This document shows, in pieces, positions 25,096 to 33,626 of a DNA stretch of 64,000 nt. Both the position numbers and the translations under genes were made by a program. The stretch spans positions 310,001 through 374,000 of the forward strand of contig NZ_UAQZ01000016.1 in the NCBI RefSeq assembly GCF_900446215.1, in the 5' to 3' direction. Within the stretch, counting starts at the first letter, position 1, and each line of letters starts with the position of its first letter. The notes under the pieces are model-generated. The model was not told the origin of the DNA. It did not search any database and saw nothing but the letters and a program-made list of their open reading frames with translations. The DNA comes from Burkholderia cenocepacia (GTDB lineage Bacteria; Pseudomonadota; Gammaproteobacteria; Burkholderiales; Burkholderiaceae).

Positions 25096-25575
25096 ATGAA
25101 CTCCAGAATCCCTTCGAATCCGCTGTTGAATCTTGCGGTGGCCGTCGCCTGTGGCGCGGCCGCGATGTACTTTCTCGATCCGTCGTCCGGCCGGCGCCGG
25201 CGCGCGTATCTGCGCGACAAGGCGGTTGCGGGCCGGCATGGCGTGGCCGATTATGCGAATACGCAGGCGAAGCGGGCGGCCGACCATGCGCGCGGCGCGA
25301 TCGCCGGCCTGCGGGCGGACTGGCTCGCGGGCGATGCGAGCGACGCGCAGGTCGCCGAGCGCGTGCGTGCGGCGCTCGGCCGGCTCGTCGGTCGCCCGCG
25401 CGACATCGACGTGAGCGTCGAGCGCGGCAACGTGTGCCTGACCGGACAGGTCGAGGAGGCCGAAAGGCAGGCGCTGATCGACGGCGTCGCCGCGCTGCAT
25501 GGCGTGCATCACGTCGAGGACGCGATGGGCGCGCGCAGCGAATACAAGGCGCCGCCCGGCGGCCATTCGCACTGA
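25096..25575 (+). CDS. BON-domain protein with N-terminal membrane segment
   Basis: A 159-residue protein. The start at 25096 is preferred over the open frame from 24946 because it begins directly before a hydrophobic segment (L-N-L-A-V-A-V-A-C-G-A-A-A-M-Y-F-L-D-P) followed by a basic stretch S-G-R-R-R-R-A-Y. A BON domain covers about 75-150, with V-A-E-R-V-R-A-A-L-G-R-L, I-D-V-S-V-E-R-G-N-V-C-L-T-G-Q-V and V-H-H-V-E-D. BON domains bind membranes and occur in osmotic-shock proteins. A role in envelope stress is inference. A motif shared with 26741 lies at 24960-24979 upstream. Confidence 0.85.
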   Translation: MNSRIPSNPLLNLAVAVACGAAAMYFLDPSSGRRRRAYLRDKAVAGRHGVADYANTQAKRAADHARGAIAGLRADWLAGDASDAQVAERVRAALGRLVGRPRDIDVSVERGNVCLTGQVEEAERQALIDGVAALHGVHHVEDAMGARSEYKAPPGGHSH

Positions 25576-25688
25576 CGCGGCCGCGGCTGCCCGCACCGGC
25601 GGGGGCCGGTGAACGACTACGACACGCATTCGGCGCACGCACGGCTGCCGGCACGACGGCAGCCTGGCGCCCCAACCGGAGCAAGCCC

Positions 25689-26171
25689 ATGACCGACCGC
25701 CAGCCCCCCGATACGACGCCTCCGCATCCGGAGCCCGGCGCGCACGACGCGCTCGAACACCTGCTCGGCAGCCTGCATCGACACGGCTTCCTGCGTTTCG
25801 CGAACGAGGTCGTCACGGCGAACGCGCGGCTGGCCGACACGTTCGTCGACGTGCTCGACAAGCCCGGCATGCAGAGCGGCATGCAGAATCTCGCGATGCT
25901 CGTGACGGCGCTGTCGCGCATTCCGCCGGAACAGTTCGGTCGCGCCGCGTTCGCGGCGGCCGACGCGCTGCATCACGTGGGCGCCTGGCAGCCGGCGCAG
26001 CATGAGCATGTCGCGCCCGGCGTGCGCGGCGTCTATCGGCTGCTGCACGACGAGGCGCTGTGGGAGGCGTTGACGCCGCTGCTCGAAGGACTGAAAGTCT
26101 TCGCGCAAGGGCTCGCGCGTGATGCGCAGCCGCCGGTCGCCGGGCTCAACGAGGCGACGAAAGACGCTTGA
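25689..26171 (+). CDS. DUF1641-like helical protein
   Basis: A 160-residue, mostly helical soluble protein. The patterns H-D-A-L-E-H-L-L-G-S-L-H-R-H-G-F-L-R-F-A-N-E-V-V, N-A-R-L-A-D-T-F-V-D-V-L-D and L-A-M-L-V-T-A-L-S-R-I-P-P-E match the DUF1641 type. Its C-terminus reads L-L-E-G-L-K-V-F-A-Q-G-L. Members often sit beside formate dehydrogenase or sulfur redox genes; none is here. No biochemical role is known to me. Its 3' end overlaps the convergent Nudix gene by 26 bases. Confidence 0.75.
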   Translation: MTDRQPPDTTPPHPEPGAHDALEHLLGSLHRHGFLRFANEVVTANARLADTFVDVLDKPGMQSGMQNLAMLVTALSRIPPEQFGRAAFAAADALHHVGAWQPAQHEHVAPGVRGVYRLLHDEALWEALTPLLEGLKVFAQGLARDAQPPVAGLNEATKDA

Positions 26172-26619
26172 CCGGCGCCGGTGACAGGCCGCACGCGGCG
26201 CACAGGTCCGCGAACTGGCGGATGATGCGCTGCGTCGGCGCGCTCGCCGGCCAGTGCGGCACCGCGTCGATGCCGACCCAGCGGCACAGCGCGATTTCCC
26301 GGCCCGGGCATGCGTGCGCGCCGCGCGGCAGGCTCGCGACGAACACGTGATGGCGTTTCACGCTGCCGTCCACGTAGAAGAAATACGCGAGTTCGAGATC
26401 GACGAGCCCCGTTTCCTCCCGAAGCTCGCGATGCGCGGCGTCGAGCGCCGATTCGCCGCGCCGAATCACGCCGCCCGGCAGCGTCCAGCGCGACGACGGC
26501 CGTCGGGCGACCAGCAGCACGCGCTGGTTGCGATGGCAGATGATCGTTGCGCGTTCTTTCGCCAGCGGCGCCAGCGGCACCGCGCGAACAGGGAAATCGG
26601 ACGGGTCGGGGAGCGTCAT
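26146..26619 (-). CDS. Nudix hydrolase
   Basis: A 157-residue protein with the complete Nudix box G-x5-E-x7-R-E-x2-E-E-x-G: G-G-V-I-R-R-G-E-S-A ... R-E-L-R-E-E-T-G-L. These residues bind Mg and cleave nucleoside diphosphate derivatives. The preceding strand W-T-L-P-G is typical. The start is uncertain: ATG at 26619 gives a compact Nudix domain, while ATG at 26652 and TTG at 26667 also are in frame, and none has a clear ribosome site. The substrate is unknown. Confidence 0.85.
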   Translation of the reverse strand: MTLPDPSDFPVRAVPLAPLAKERATIICHRNQRVLLVARRPSSRWTLPGGVIRRGESALDAAHRELREETGLVDLELAYFFYVDGSVKRHHVFVASLPRGAHACPGREIALCRWVGIDAVPHWPASAPTQRIIRQFADLCAACGLSPAPVKRLSSPR

Positions 26620-26815
26620 GCAGGGCAGGCGACGGGTGAATGAAAGATCCATTACCCGGTACAGCAACCTGCATTCCTGCTTCGCCGCCGCGCCTGCCGG
26701 CGCGTGAGCGTTTCGGGGCTGCGTGCCGGCGGGCGTCCGCGATTTTTCAACGGCTTGTCATTTATGCCGCCGCCTGTCGCGGCCGACCGCGCGCGCGGTG
26801 CGGCGCAATGCGCGG

Positions 26816-27019
26816 CTATCGCGCGTCTTCGCGCTTGCGGGATGGTGCGCGATCCTGCGGCGTGCCGTTTTCCGGCTCGTCCGGCTTGCCTTCGGCGGGA
26901 TCGTGCGCGCTGCGCGGCGGCGGCGTGGCCGTGCCGGGGCGTTTGCCTTCGGGACCGGGCGTGCTGTTGCCGCGATCTTCGTCGCGCGTGTCGGTGTCGA
27001 GTGAGGTCGAGCGTGTCAT
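26816..27019 (-). CDS. Small hydrophilic, disordered protein (tentative)
   Basis: A 67-residue frame starting at an ATG at 27019, with AGGACT about 10 bases upstream. It is rich in Asp, Glu, Pro, Gly, Lys and Thr (for example S-L-D-T-D-T-R-D-E-D-R-G-N), with no hydrophobic core, and ends in a basic tail. The composition is unlike the Arg/Ala-rich shadow frames seen elsewhere in this DNA, which is why I keep it. Similar short disordered proteins are common stress-associated genes in Burkholderia, but I cannot name a family. Confidence 0.45.
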   Translation of the reverse strand: MTRSTSLDTDTRDEDRGNSTPGPEGKRPGTATPPPRSAHDPAEGKPDEPENGTPQDRAPSRKREDAR

Positions 27020-27186
27020 GGTTCGCGAGTCCTGTCGGGGCCGTCGAAACGTACGCGTCGCGCATCGGGCGTGCCGGTCGGCTGGAACCAAGCCGAACCA
27101 CGTTGCCGGGCCCGCTGTTTGCTTGATCGCGCGCTTGAGGTCCGTGCGGGCAATGACGCCCGCGGCCGCCGCCCGGAGTCCCGTTC

Positions 27187-28575
27187 ATGCCCGATGCGAT
27201 CCTGTGCCCGTTGTCCGTTCGTGAGCGATTTGGCGTCGCGGTCCGGCGCGCGCTGACGCCCGGACCGCGCGGCACCGGCGCGCCTGACGCGTTCGTGTCG
27301 GCGGCGGCCGGTGCCGCCCTGTCGACGCCGCTGCACGTGCGCTGGCCGACCGTGGTCGCGCGCGCAGGCGATGGGCCGTCCGGTGGCGGCAGCGGCGCGG
27401 GCCCCGCGCCGGGCCGCAACGACGGCGAGCACCCGACCGACGCGCCGGGCGGCGGCGGTGGCGACGACCATCGGCACGACGATCGCGGCGGTCGCACCGG
27501 CGGAGACGGAGACGGCAACGACGGCGAAGGCGAACGCAAGCGACCCGGCAAGAAAACGCTGATCATCCTCGGCGCGGTGCTGATCGTGCTGCTCGTCGGC
27601 GGCCTCGTCTGGTGGCTCGCGACGCGCAACCAGGAAAGCACCGACGATGCGTACACCGACGGTAACGCGATCGCGGTCGCGCCGCACGTGTCCGGCTACG
27701 TGACGCGGCTGGCGGTCGACGACAACACCTTCGTGCGGCGCGGCGACGTGCTCGTCGAGATCGATCCGCGCGACTACCGCGCGCAGGTCGACGCGGCGCA
27801 GGCGCAGCTCGGCCTCGCCCAGGCCCAGCTGGATGCGGCGCGCGTGCAGCTCGACATCGCACGCGTGCAGTATCCGGCCCAGTACCGGCAAGCGCGCGCG
27901 CAGATCGAATCGGCGGAAGCCGCGTACCGGCAGGCGCTCGCCGCGCAGGCGCGGCAACGCGCGGTCGATGCGCGCGCAACCTCGCAGCAGGCGATCGATG
28001 CGGCCGACGCGCAGCGCGCGACCGCCGACGCGAACGTCGCGATGGCCCAGGCGCAGGCGCGCACCGCGAGCCTCGTGCCGCAGCAGATCCGGCAGGCCGA
28101 GACGGCCGTCGAGGAGCGCCGCCAGCAGGTGCTGCAGGCGCGCGCGCAGCTCGAGACGGCCAACCTGAACCTGTCGTACTGCGAAATGCGTGCGCCGTCC
28201 GACGGCTGGGTCACGCGGCGCAACGTGCAACTGGGCTCGTTCCTGCAACCGGGCACGTCGATCTTCTCGATCGTCACGCCGCGCGTGTGGATCACCGCGA
28301 ATTTCAAGGAGTCGCAGCTCGAACGGATGCGCATCGGCGACCGCGTCGACGTGTCGGTCGACGCGTATCCCGATCTCGACCTGCACGGCCACGTCGACAG
28401 CATCCAGCTCGGCAGCGGCTCGCGCTTCTCCGCGTTCCCCACCGAGAACGCGACCGGCAACTTCGTGAAGATCGTGCAGCGCGTGCCGGTGAAGATCGTG
28501 CTCGACGGCCCGCTGCCGACCCGTCCGCCGCTCGGTCTCGGCCTGTCGGCCGTGCCGACCGTTCACCTGAAATGA
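27187..28575 (+). CDS. EmrA-type membrane fusion protein of a tripartite efflux pump
   Basis: A 462-residue periplasmic adaptor of the HlyD family. One membrane helix lies at about 124-143 (K-K-T-L-I-I-L-G-A-V-L-I-V-L-L-V). The lipoyl half-motif T-D-D-A-Y-T-D-G-N-A-I-A-V-A-P-H-V-S-G-Y-V follows, then a long coiled coil (about 200-320, many Q-A and A-Q-A-Q repeats), then the beta barrel with V-W-I-T-A-N-F-K-E-S-Q-L. The first 123 residues are unusual: a Gly/Asp/His-rich cytoplasmic extension (G-G-G-G-G-D-D-H-R-H-D-D-R-G-G). EmrA is normally about 390 residues. EmrB- and NodT-like genes follow, so a pump for hydrophobic toxic compounds is likely. Confidence 0.9.
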   Translation: MPDAILCPLSVRERFGVAVRRALTPGPRGTGAPDAFVSAAAGAALSTPLHVRWPTVVARAGDGPSGGGSGAGPAPGRNDGEHPTDAPGGGGGDDHRHDDRGGRTGGDGDGNDGEGERKRPGKKTLIILGAVLIVLLVGGLVWWLATRNQESTDDAYTDGNAIAVAPHVSGYVTRLAVDDNTFVRRGDVLVEIDPRDYRAQVDAAQAQLGLAQAQLDAARVQLDIARVQYPAQYRQARAQIESAEAAYRQALAAQARQRAVDARATSQQAIDAADAQRATADANVAMAQAQARTASLVPQQIRQAETAVEERRQQVLQARAQLETANLNLSYCEMRAPSDGWVTRRNVQLGSFLQPGTSIFSIVTPRVWITANFKESQLERMRIGDRVDVSVDAYPDLDLHGHVDSIQLGSGSRFSAFPTENATGNFVKIVQRVPVKIVLDGPLPTRPPLGLGLSAVPTVHLK

Positions 28576-28660
28576 CCGGCCGCCGCGCCGCGGCCGGTGT
28601 CGACCGGAGCGATCCGATGCCCGATACCCGCACGTCATTCCCGTTTCGCGAGGCCCGCCG

Positions 28661-30253
28661 ATGAACCGGCCGCCCGAGCGCAACGGCGCGTCCGGCGGCG
28701 CATGGCGACCCGCCGCGAACCCGTGGCTCATCGCGATCGTCGTCACGCTCGCCGCGTTCATGGAAGTACTCGACACCACGATCGTCAACGTCGCGCTGCC
28801 GCACATCGCCGGCACGATGTCGGCGAGCTACGACGAGGCGACCTGGACACTCACGTCGTACCTCGTCGCGAACGGCATCGTGCTGCCGATTTCGGGCTTC
28901 CTCGGGCGCCTGCTCGGCCGCAAGCGCTACTTCCTGCTGTGCATCGCCGCGTTCACCGTGTGCTCGTTCCTGTGCGGCGTCGCGACCAACCTCGGCGAAC
29001 TGATCGTGTTTCGCGTGCTGCAGGGGCTGTTCGGCGGCGGGCTGCAGCCGAACCAGCAGTCGATCATCCTCGATACGTTCCCGCCCGAGCAGCGCAATCG
29101 CGCGTTCTCGATCTCGGCGATCGCGATCGTCGTCGCGCCGGTGCTCGGGCCGACGCTCGGCGGCTGGATCACCGACCATTTCTCGTGGCGCTGGGTGTTC
29201 CTGCTCAACGTGCCGATCGGCGCGCTGACCGTGCTCGCGGTGATGCAGCTCGTCGAGGATCCGCCGTGGCGGCGCGATGCCGAACGCGGGATCTCCATCG
29301 ACTACATCGGCATCGGGCTGATCGCGATCGGGCTCGGCTGCCTGCAGGTGATGCTCGATCGCGGCGAGGACGAGGACTGGTTCGGTTCGAACTTCATCCG
29401 CATCTTCGCGGTGCTGTCCGCGCTCGGGCTGATCGGCGCGACGCTGTGGCTGCTGCGCACGAAGAAGCCGGTGGTCGACCTGTCGTGCCTGCGCGACCGC
29501 AATTTCGCGCTCGGCTGCGTGACGATCGCGACGTTCGCGGCCGTGCTGTACGGCAGCGCGGTGATCGTGCCGCAGCTCGCGCAGCAGCATCTCGGCTACA
29601 CGGCGACGCTCGCGGGGCTGGTGCTGTCACCCGGCGCGCTGCTGATCACGCTCGAGATTCCGCTCGTGAGCCGGCTGATGCCGCACGTGCAGACGCGCTA
29701 TCTCGTCGGGTTCGGCTTCGTGCTGCTGTGCGGCGCGCTGATCTATTCGCGCACGCTGGTGCCGAACATCGATTACACGCACCTCATGATGATCCGCTGC
29801 GCGCAGTCGCTCGCGATCGGCTTCATGTTCGTGCCGATCACGACGCTCGCGTACCTGACCGTGCCGCAGCGGCTCAACGACGACGCGTCCGCGCTGTTCA
29901 CGATGTTCCGCAACGTCGCGGGCTCGATCGGCATCTCGGTGTCGACCGCGCTGATCCGCGAACGCACGCAGGCGCGCATGGCGCATCTGTCCACGCACAT
30001 GTCGACGCTGTCGCAGAACTTCCAGGATGCGTTGCAGGAGAACGCACGCGCGATCGGCGCGCTGACGGGCGCGCCGCCGTCGGCCGCATTGCAGACGGCC
30101 GGCGGGCGGCTGTACGAGACCTTCATCGCGCAAGCGACGATCCTTGCGTATATCGACGTGTTCGCGATCCTCGCGGTGTTCTGCGCGTTCAGCATTCCGC
30201 TGACGTTCCTGTTCTCGCCGGCGAAGGCCGCGCGCGCCGCGGGAGGGCATTGA
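28661..30253 (+). CDS. EmrB-type major facilitator efflux permease (DHA2, 14 TM)
   Basis: A 530-residue proton-driven drug exporter. Hallmarks of the DHA2 family are the motif L-D-T-T-I-V-N-V-A-L-P-H-I-A-G after the first helix and G-R-x-x-G-R-K-R in the first loop (motif A type). Motif C is A-P-V-L-G-P-T-L-G-G-W-I in helix 5, followed by W-R-W-V-F-L-L-N-V-P-I-G. About 14 hydrophobic segments can be counted. It starts 85 bases after the adaptor gene and its stop is one base before the outer-membrane factor gene, so one operon is clear. Confidence 0.92.
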   Translation: MNRPPERNGASGGAWRPAANPWLIAIVVTLAAFMEVLDTTIVNVALPHIAGTMSASYDEATWTLTSYLVANGIVLPISGFLGRLLGRKRYFLLCIAAFTVCSFLCGVATNLGELIVFRVLQGLFGGGLQPNQQSIILDTFPPEQRNRAFSISAIAIVVAPVLGPTLGGWITDHFSWRWVFLLNVPIGALTVLAVMQLVEDPPWRRDAERGISIDYIGIGLIAIGLGCLQVMLDRGEDEDWFGSNFIRIFAVLSALGLIGATLWLLRTKKPVVDLSCLRDRNFALGCVTIATFAAVLYGSAVIVPQLAQQHLGYTATLAGLVLSPGALLITLEIPLVSRLMPHVQTRYLVGFGFVLLCGALIYSRTLVPNIDYTHLMMIRCAQSLAIGFMFVPITTLAYLTVPQRLNDDASALFTMFRNVAGSIGISVSTALIRERTQARMAHLSTHMSTLSQNFQDALQENARAIGALTGAPPSAALQTAGGRLYETFIAQATILAYIDVFAILAVFCAFSIPLTFLFSPAKAARAAGGH

Positions 30254-30254
30254 G

Positions 30255-31904
30255 ATGAACGCACGTCGGGACAATCGCAATCGCCGCGTGATTCGCAGCC
30301 TCGTGCGCCGCGCGGCGACGATCTTCACCGGATGCGCGGTGGTCGCAAGCTGCACCGTCGGGCCCGACTACCAGCCGCCGCACGCGGACGTGCCGGACAC
30401 CTGGCATGCGATGCGGGCGGACGGACAGGCGGCGTCTCCCGCATCGGACGCGGCCGCACGGTCGTCGCCGACGGTCGACGCCGATCCCGATCCGCGCTGG
30501 TGGCGCGCGTTCGGCGATCCGCTGCTCGACCGGCTCGTCGAGCGCGCGGCGCACGACAACCTCGACGTGCAGGCGGCCGTGCTGCGCATCGCGCAGGCAC
30601 GCGCGCAGGTTCGCGCGGCCGCCGCGCAAGGTTTGCCGGACGTGCGGGCGACCGCCAGCTATCAGCGCGAACAGCTCGGCCTGAAAGGCATCGTCGAGGA
30701 ACAGGGCATCGACCAGCGCGTCGATCGTCTCGGCGCGCCGGGCTCGCCGCTCGACCGGTTCGGGCCGGGCACCGGCGCGCGCGTGCAGCAGGGCGCGCGT
30801 AGCGCGATCGATGCGCTCGAGGCGCCGGTCAACCTGTGGCAGGCCGGCTTCGACGCGTCGTGGGAGCTGGACCTGTTCGGGCGCGTGCGCCGCTCGGTCG
30901 AAGCGGCCGGCGCGCAGACGAGCGCGGCGATCGCAAGCCGCGACGACGCGCTGCTGTCGCTCGAGGCGGAGGTCGCGCAGACCTATCTGCAACTGCGCGG
31001 CGCGCAAGCCCAGCGCGCGCTGGCCGACGACCTGCAACGCGCGCAGCGCGAACTGCTCGACCTGACGCGCGAACAGGCCGCGCACGGTCTCGCGAGCGAT
31101 CTCGACGTGCGCAGCGCCGACGCGCGGCTCGCGCAGATCCGCGCGCAACTGCCGCAGTTCGACCAGCAGATCGTGTTGTTGCGCAACGGTCTCGCGTATC
31201 TGGTCGGCGGCGCGCCGGGCGCGCTCGACGACTGGCTTGCCGCCCCGCGCGCGCTGCCGGACGTGCCGCCGGCCGTGCCCGTCGGCCTGCCGTCGACGCT
31301 CGCGCGCCGGCGTCCCGACATCCGCCGCGCGGAAGCCGAACTGCATGCGGCCACCGCCGACGTCGGCGTCGCGGTCGCGCAGTTCTATCCGGACATCTCG
31401 TTGACCGGGCAAGTCGGGTTGCGTGCGTCGCACGTGCGCGAGCTCGCGCACTGGTCGCACCTGTTCTATTCGTTCGGGCCGGCCATCTCGCTGCCGATCT
31501 TCTCCGGCGGGCAGCTCGTGTCGAATCTGCGGCTGTCGCAGGCGCGCCAGGCGGAAGCGGCGCTCGCCTACCGGCAGGCGGTGCTCGTCGCGCTGCGCGA
31601 CGTCGACAATGCACTGGCCGTGTACCGCACCGACCAGGCGCGCGCGGCCGCGCTCGACGATGCGGTGAAGGCCGAACAGGGCGCGCTGGACCTCGCGCGC
31701 GATCGCTACCGGAAAGGCTTGTCGCCGTTCCTCGACGTGCTGGACGCCGAGCGGCAATGGTCGGAGGGGCGGCAGCAGGCGCAGCAGGGCGCGTTGCAGA
31801 CGACGACCGATCTCGTCGCGCTGTACAAGGCGCTCGGCGGCGGATGGCAGGCGGAGCCGGGCGCGAATGCGAATCCGGATGCCGGTACGGCCCGCGCGCA
31901 ATAG
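30255..31904 (+). CDS. NodT-family outer-membrane efflux lipoprotein
   Basis: A 549-residue outer-membrane channel of the TolC/NodT type. The signal ends at the lipobox V-V-A-S-C (C33), followed by the family start T-V-G-P-D-Y-Q-P-P. Two homologous outer-membrane efflux repeats are present. Typical phrases are D-P-R-W-W-R-A-F-G-D-P-L-L-D, W-E-L-D-L-F-G-R-V-R-R, R-R-P-D-I-R-R-A-E-A-E-L and P-A-I-S-L-P-I-F-S-G-G. It completes the EmrA/EmrB/OMF operon. The residue stretch around 150-180 (with R-V-D-R-L-G-A-P-G) looks like an insertion relative to shorter family members. Confidence 0.9.
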   Translation: MNARRDNRNRRVIRSLVRRAATIFTGCAVVASCTVGPDYQPPHADVPDTWHAMRADGQAASPASDAAARSSPTVDADPDPRWWRAFGDPLLDRLVERAAHDNLDVQAAVLRIAQARAQVRAAAAQGLPDVRATASYQREQLGLKGIVEEQGIDQRVDRLGAPGSPLDRFGPGTGARVQQGARSAIDALEAPVNLWQAGFDASWELDLFGRVRRSVEAAGAQTSAAIASRDDALLSLEAEVAQTYLQLRGAQAQRALADDLQRAQRELLDLTREQAAHGLASDLDVRSADARLAQIRAQLPQFDQQIVLLRNGLAYLVGGAPGALDDWLAAPRALPDVPPAVPVGLPSTLARRRPDIRRAEAELHAATADVGVAVAQFYPDISLTGQVGLRASHVRELAHWSHLFYSFGPAISLPIFSGGQLVSNLRLSQARQAEAALAYRQAVLVALRDVDNALAVYRTDQARAAALDDAVKAEQGALDLARDRYRKGLSPFLDVLDAERQWSEGRQQAQQGALQTTTDLVALYKALGGGWQAEPGANANPDAGTARAQ

Positions 31905-31926
31905 CCGCGAACGCACGCCGGACATC

Positions 31927-31963
31927 GCGGGCCCCGCTCGCGCCACGCCGCTCGCCGGCCCGC
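31927..31963. terminator. Hairpin between convergent efflux and regulator genes
   Basis: GCGGGCC at 31927-31933 pairs with GGCCCGC at 31957-31963 around a 23-base loop, placed between the stop codons of two convergent genes. It has no T tract. A bidirectional stop function is plausible but weakly supported. Confidence 0.3.
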
Positions 31964-31971
31964 ACGCGGCG

Positions 31972-32682
31972 TCAATCCCACGCGTGCTTGCTGAACTGAT
32001 AGCCCTTGGAGCGGATCGTCTTGATCCGTTTCGGTTCGGCCGCATCGTCGCGCAGCTTGCGGCGCAGCTTCGAGATGCGACCGTCGATCGACCGGTCGAG
32101 GCCGTCGAACGCGATGCCGCGCAGCAGCAGCGTCAGGTCTTCGCGGCTGACCACCTCGCCCGCGCGGCACACGAGCGCCCACAGCAGGTCGAATTCGGTC
32201 GACGTCAGGCGCGGCATGCTGCCGTCGGGAAGATGCACGCGACGATCGGCCCGGTCGATCGAGAATTTGCCGAACACGTATCGCTGCGGCGAATCCGGCG
32301 CGGGCTCGCCCGCCGGCACGCGCGTGCGCCGCAACTGCGCCTTGATCCGCGCGAGCAGCAGCCGCGGCTCGACCGGCTTGCGGAGAAAGTCGTCCGCGCC
32401 GAGTTCCAGGCCGAGCAATTCGTCGAACGGTTCGTCGCGGCCGGTCACCATGATCACGATGCCGTCGTACTGCATGCGCGCCTCGCGGCAGATCTCGAAG
32501 CCGTCCTTGCCCGGCAGGTTGACGTCGAGCAGCACGAGGTCGGGGCGGTTCGCGACGATTGCCGGCACTGCGCCGGCGCCGTCGAACAGCGTGTCCACCT
32601 GGTAATGATGCTGGCGCAGATAGTCGGCGATCAGCGCGGACAGCGGGGCGTCGTCTTCGACGAGCAGGATTCGGATGGGCAT
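31972..32682 (-). CDS. OmpR/PhoB-family response regulator
   Basis: A 236-residue two-component regulator. The receiver domain (1-120) has the acidic pair E-D-D at 9-11, the phospho-acceptor in L-L-D-V-N-L-P-G-K-D-G, T in M-V-T-G-R-D, and K in L-R-K-P-V. A winged-helix DNA-binding domain (about 138-232) has L-T-S-T-E-F-D-L-L-W-A-L-V and S-R-E-D-L, ending with I-R-S-K-G-Y-Q-F. The order and the R-S-I-D-G-R-I-S-K-L-R-R-K-L-R segment fit the TctD/RstA type. No histidine kinase is next to it, so it is an orphan within this window. Regulation of the convergent efflux operon is a guess from proximity. Confidence 0.9.
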   Translation of the reverse strand: MPIRILLVEDDAPLSALIADYLRQHHYQVDTLFDGAGAVPAIVANRPDLVLLDVNLPGKDGFEICREARMQYDGIVIMVTGRDEPFDELLGLELGADDFLRKPVEPRLLLARIKAQLRRTRVPAGEPAPDSPQRYVFGKFSIDRADRRVHLPDGSMPRLTSTEFDLLWALVCRAGEVVSREDLTLLLRGIAFDGLDRSIDGRISKLRRKLRDDAAEPKRIKTIRSKGYQFSKHAWD

Positions 32683-33270
32683 CGCTAAACGAAGGGGGCA
32701 AAACGGGAAGGTGGCGAGCGGTCAGGCCCAGTCCGAACGCGTCGTAGCCGAAGCGACGTGGATGATACTGCGCAACATTCCGGTGGAATGTGGCGAAATC
32801 TGAATCGTTCGGTGAGCTTAGCTATGGGCCAATCGCCGCCGCCGGGCGGCAGGTACGGGAAGCGCGAGGCGGGGTCGCGCGCAGGGCAGAAACGGTTCGG
32901 GGCGAGGGCCGGCGCGGCGCTCGCGACGTTGCGCGGCCACGCATCCTTCAGACGAAAACGTTTGCGCCAGGCCGCGGTCGCGAACCGCGCTCGCACCGGT
33001 CAAACCCAGGCCAGGCAAGGTTAGTCGACATATCATTACAAAATATTACCGACGTGGGCGGGCGCCGCTCCCTACAATCTGCGCAGCCGACTCGCGCGCA
33101 TCGCGCACTGCGATGGCATCGTTTTCCGATCGTATCGACTGCCGGTTTCGACGACACGTCGAGCCATGTCGCTCGCGTGCGGAACCGGATGCGCGCGGGT
33201 CGGCGCGACGCCGCGCCGGCGCCTGACGGGCGGGCAAGCGGATGGTACGAACGATTGACGGGGAAATGAA
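32683..33270. other. Intergenic region with a perfect dyad and an AT-rich patch
   Basis: No protein-like frame is visible; the overlapping plus-strand frames at 32758 and 32790 are Arg/Gly-rich and lack ribosome sites. Two features stand out: a 17-base dyad at 32775-32791 and an AT-rich patch at 33030-33050 with TACAAT at 33073-33078, which could be a -10 box for the FliT-like gene 190 bases downstream. Confidence 0.4.
32775..32791. promoter_or_regulatory. Perfect dyad ACATTCC-N3-GGAATGT
   Basis: ACATTCCGGTGGAATGT is a 7-3-7 perfect inverted repeat, 93 bases upstream of the response-regulator start at 32682. Its size and position suit a dimeric transcription factor site, perhaps autoregulation. 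The protein that binds it is unknown. Confidence 0.4.
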
Positions 33271-33603
33271 ATGACGCCGTTGCAAGTCGTCCAGCGTCTC
33301 GAGGCACTCACGCAGGCGATCGAAGCCGCGGTCGCGCGCGCCGACTGGAACGAAGCCGTCCGCGCGGCCGAGATGCGGTCGGCGTTCGTGCTTGCGCTTG
33401 CACCCGATCAACCGGCCGAGGTCGTGTCGGCGTTGATGCGCATGCAGGAAATCGATGTCCGGATTTCCACCATCGCGCGCGACACGCTGGAGGCGCTCAT
33501 TGCGGAGGGCTGGACGGCGTTGCACGCGACCCGGTTGGCCACCCACGCGCTGAGGGTGCGGCAGCGATCGCTCGACGCCGGCGCCGCGGCCACGCGACAT
33601 TGA
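33271..33603 (+). CDS. FliT-like small helical protein
   Basis: A 110-residue, entirely helical protein with no signal. The heptad-like pattern V-V-Q-R-L-E-A-L-T-Q-A-I-E-A-A-V-A-R-A-D-W-N-E-A-V and the loop R-S-A-F-V-L-A-L resemble FliT, the export chaperone of the flagellar cap protein FliD. FliD or other flagellar genes are not adjacent, so this is an isolated copy or a different small chaperone. GGGGAAATGA lies close to the ATG at 33271 and serves as ribosome site. Its stop is 23 bases before the next small gene. Confidence 0.5.
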   Translation: MTPLQVVQRLEALTQAIEAAVARADWNEAVRAAEMRSAFVLALAPDQPAEVVSALMRMQEIDVRISTIARDTLEALIAEGWTALHATRLATHALRVRQRSLDAGAAATRH

Positions 33604-33626
33604 AATTCGTTTCTGCAGGTGACGGG

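Noticed and set aside
26640-27224. 194-codon plus-strand frame before the efflux operon
   Set aside because: Arg/Cys/Gly-rich without ribosome site. It overlaps the more protein-like small frame on the other strand.
32758-33269. Plus-strand frames between the response regulator and the FliT-like gene
   Set aside because: Arg/Gly-rich, no ribosome site, no domain.
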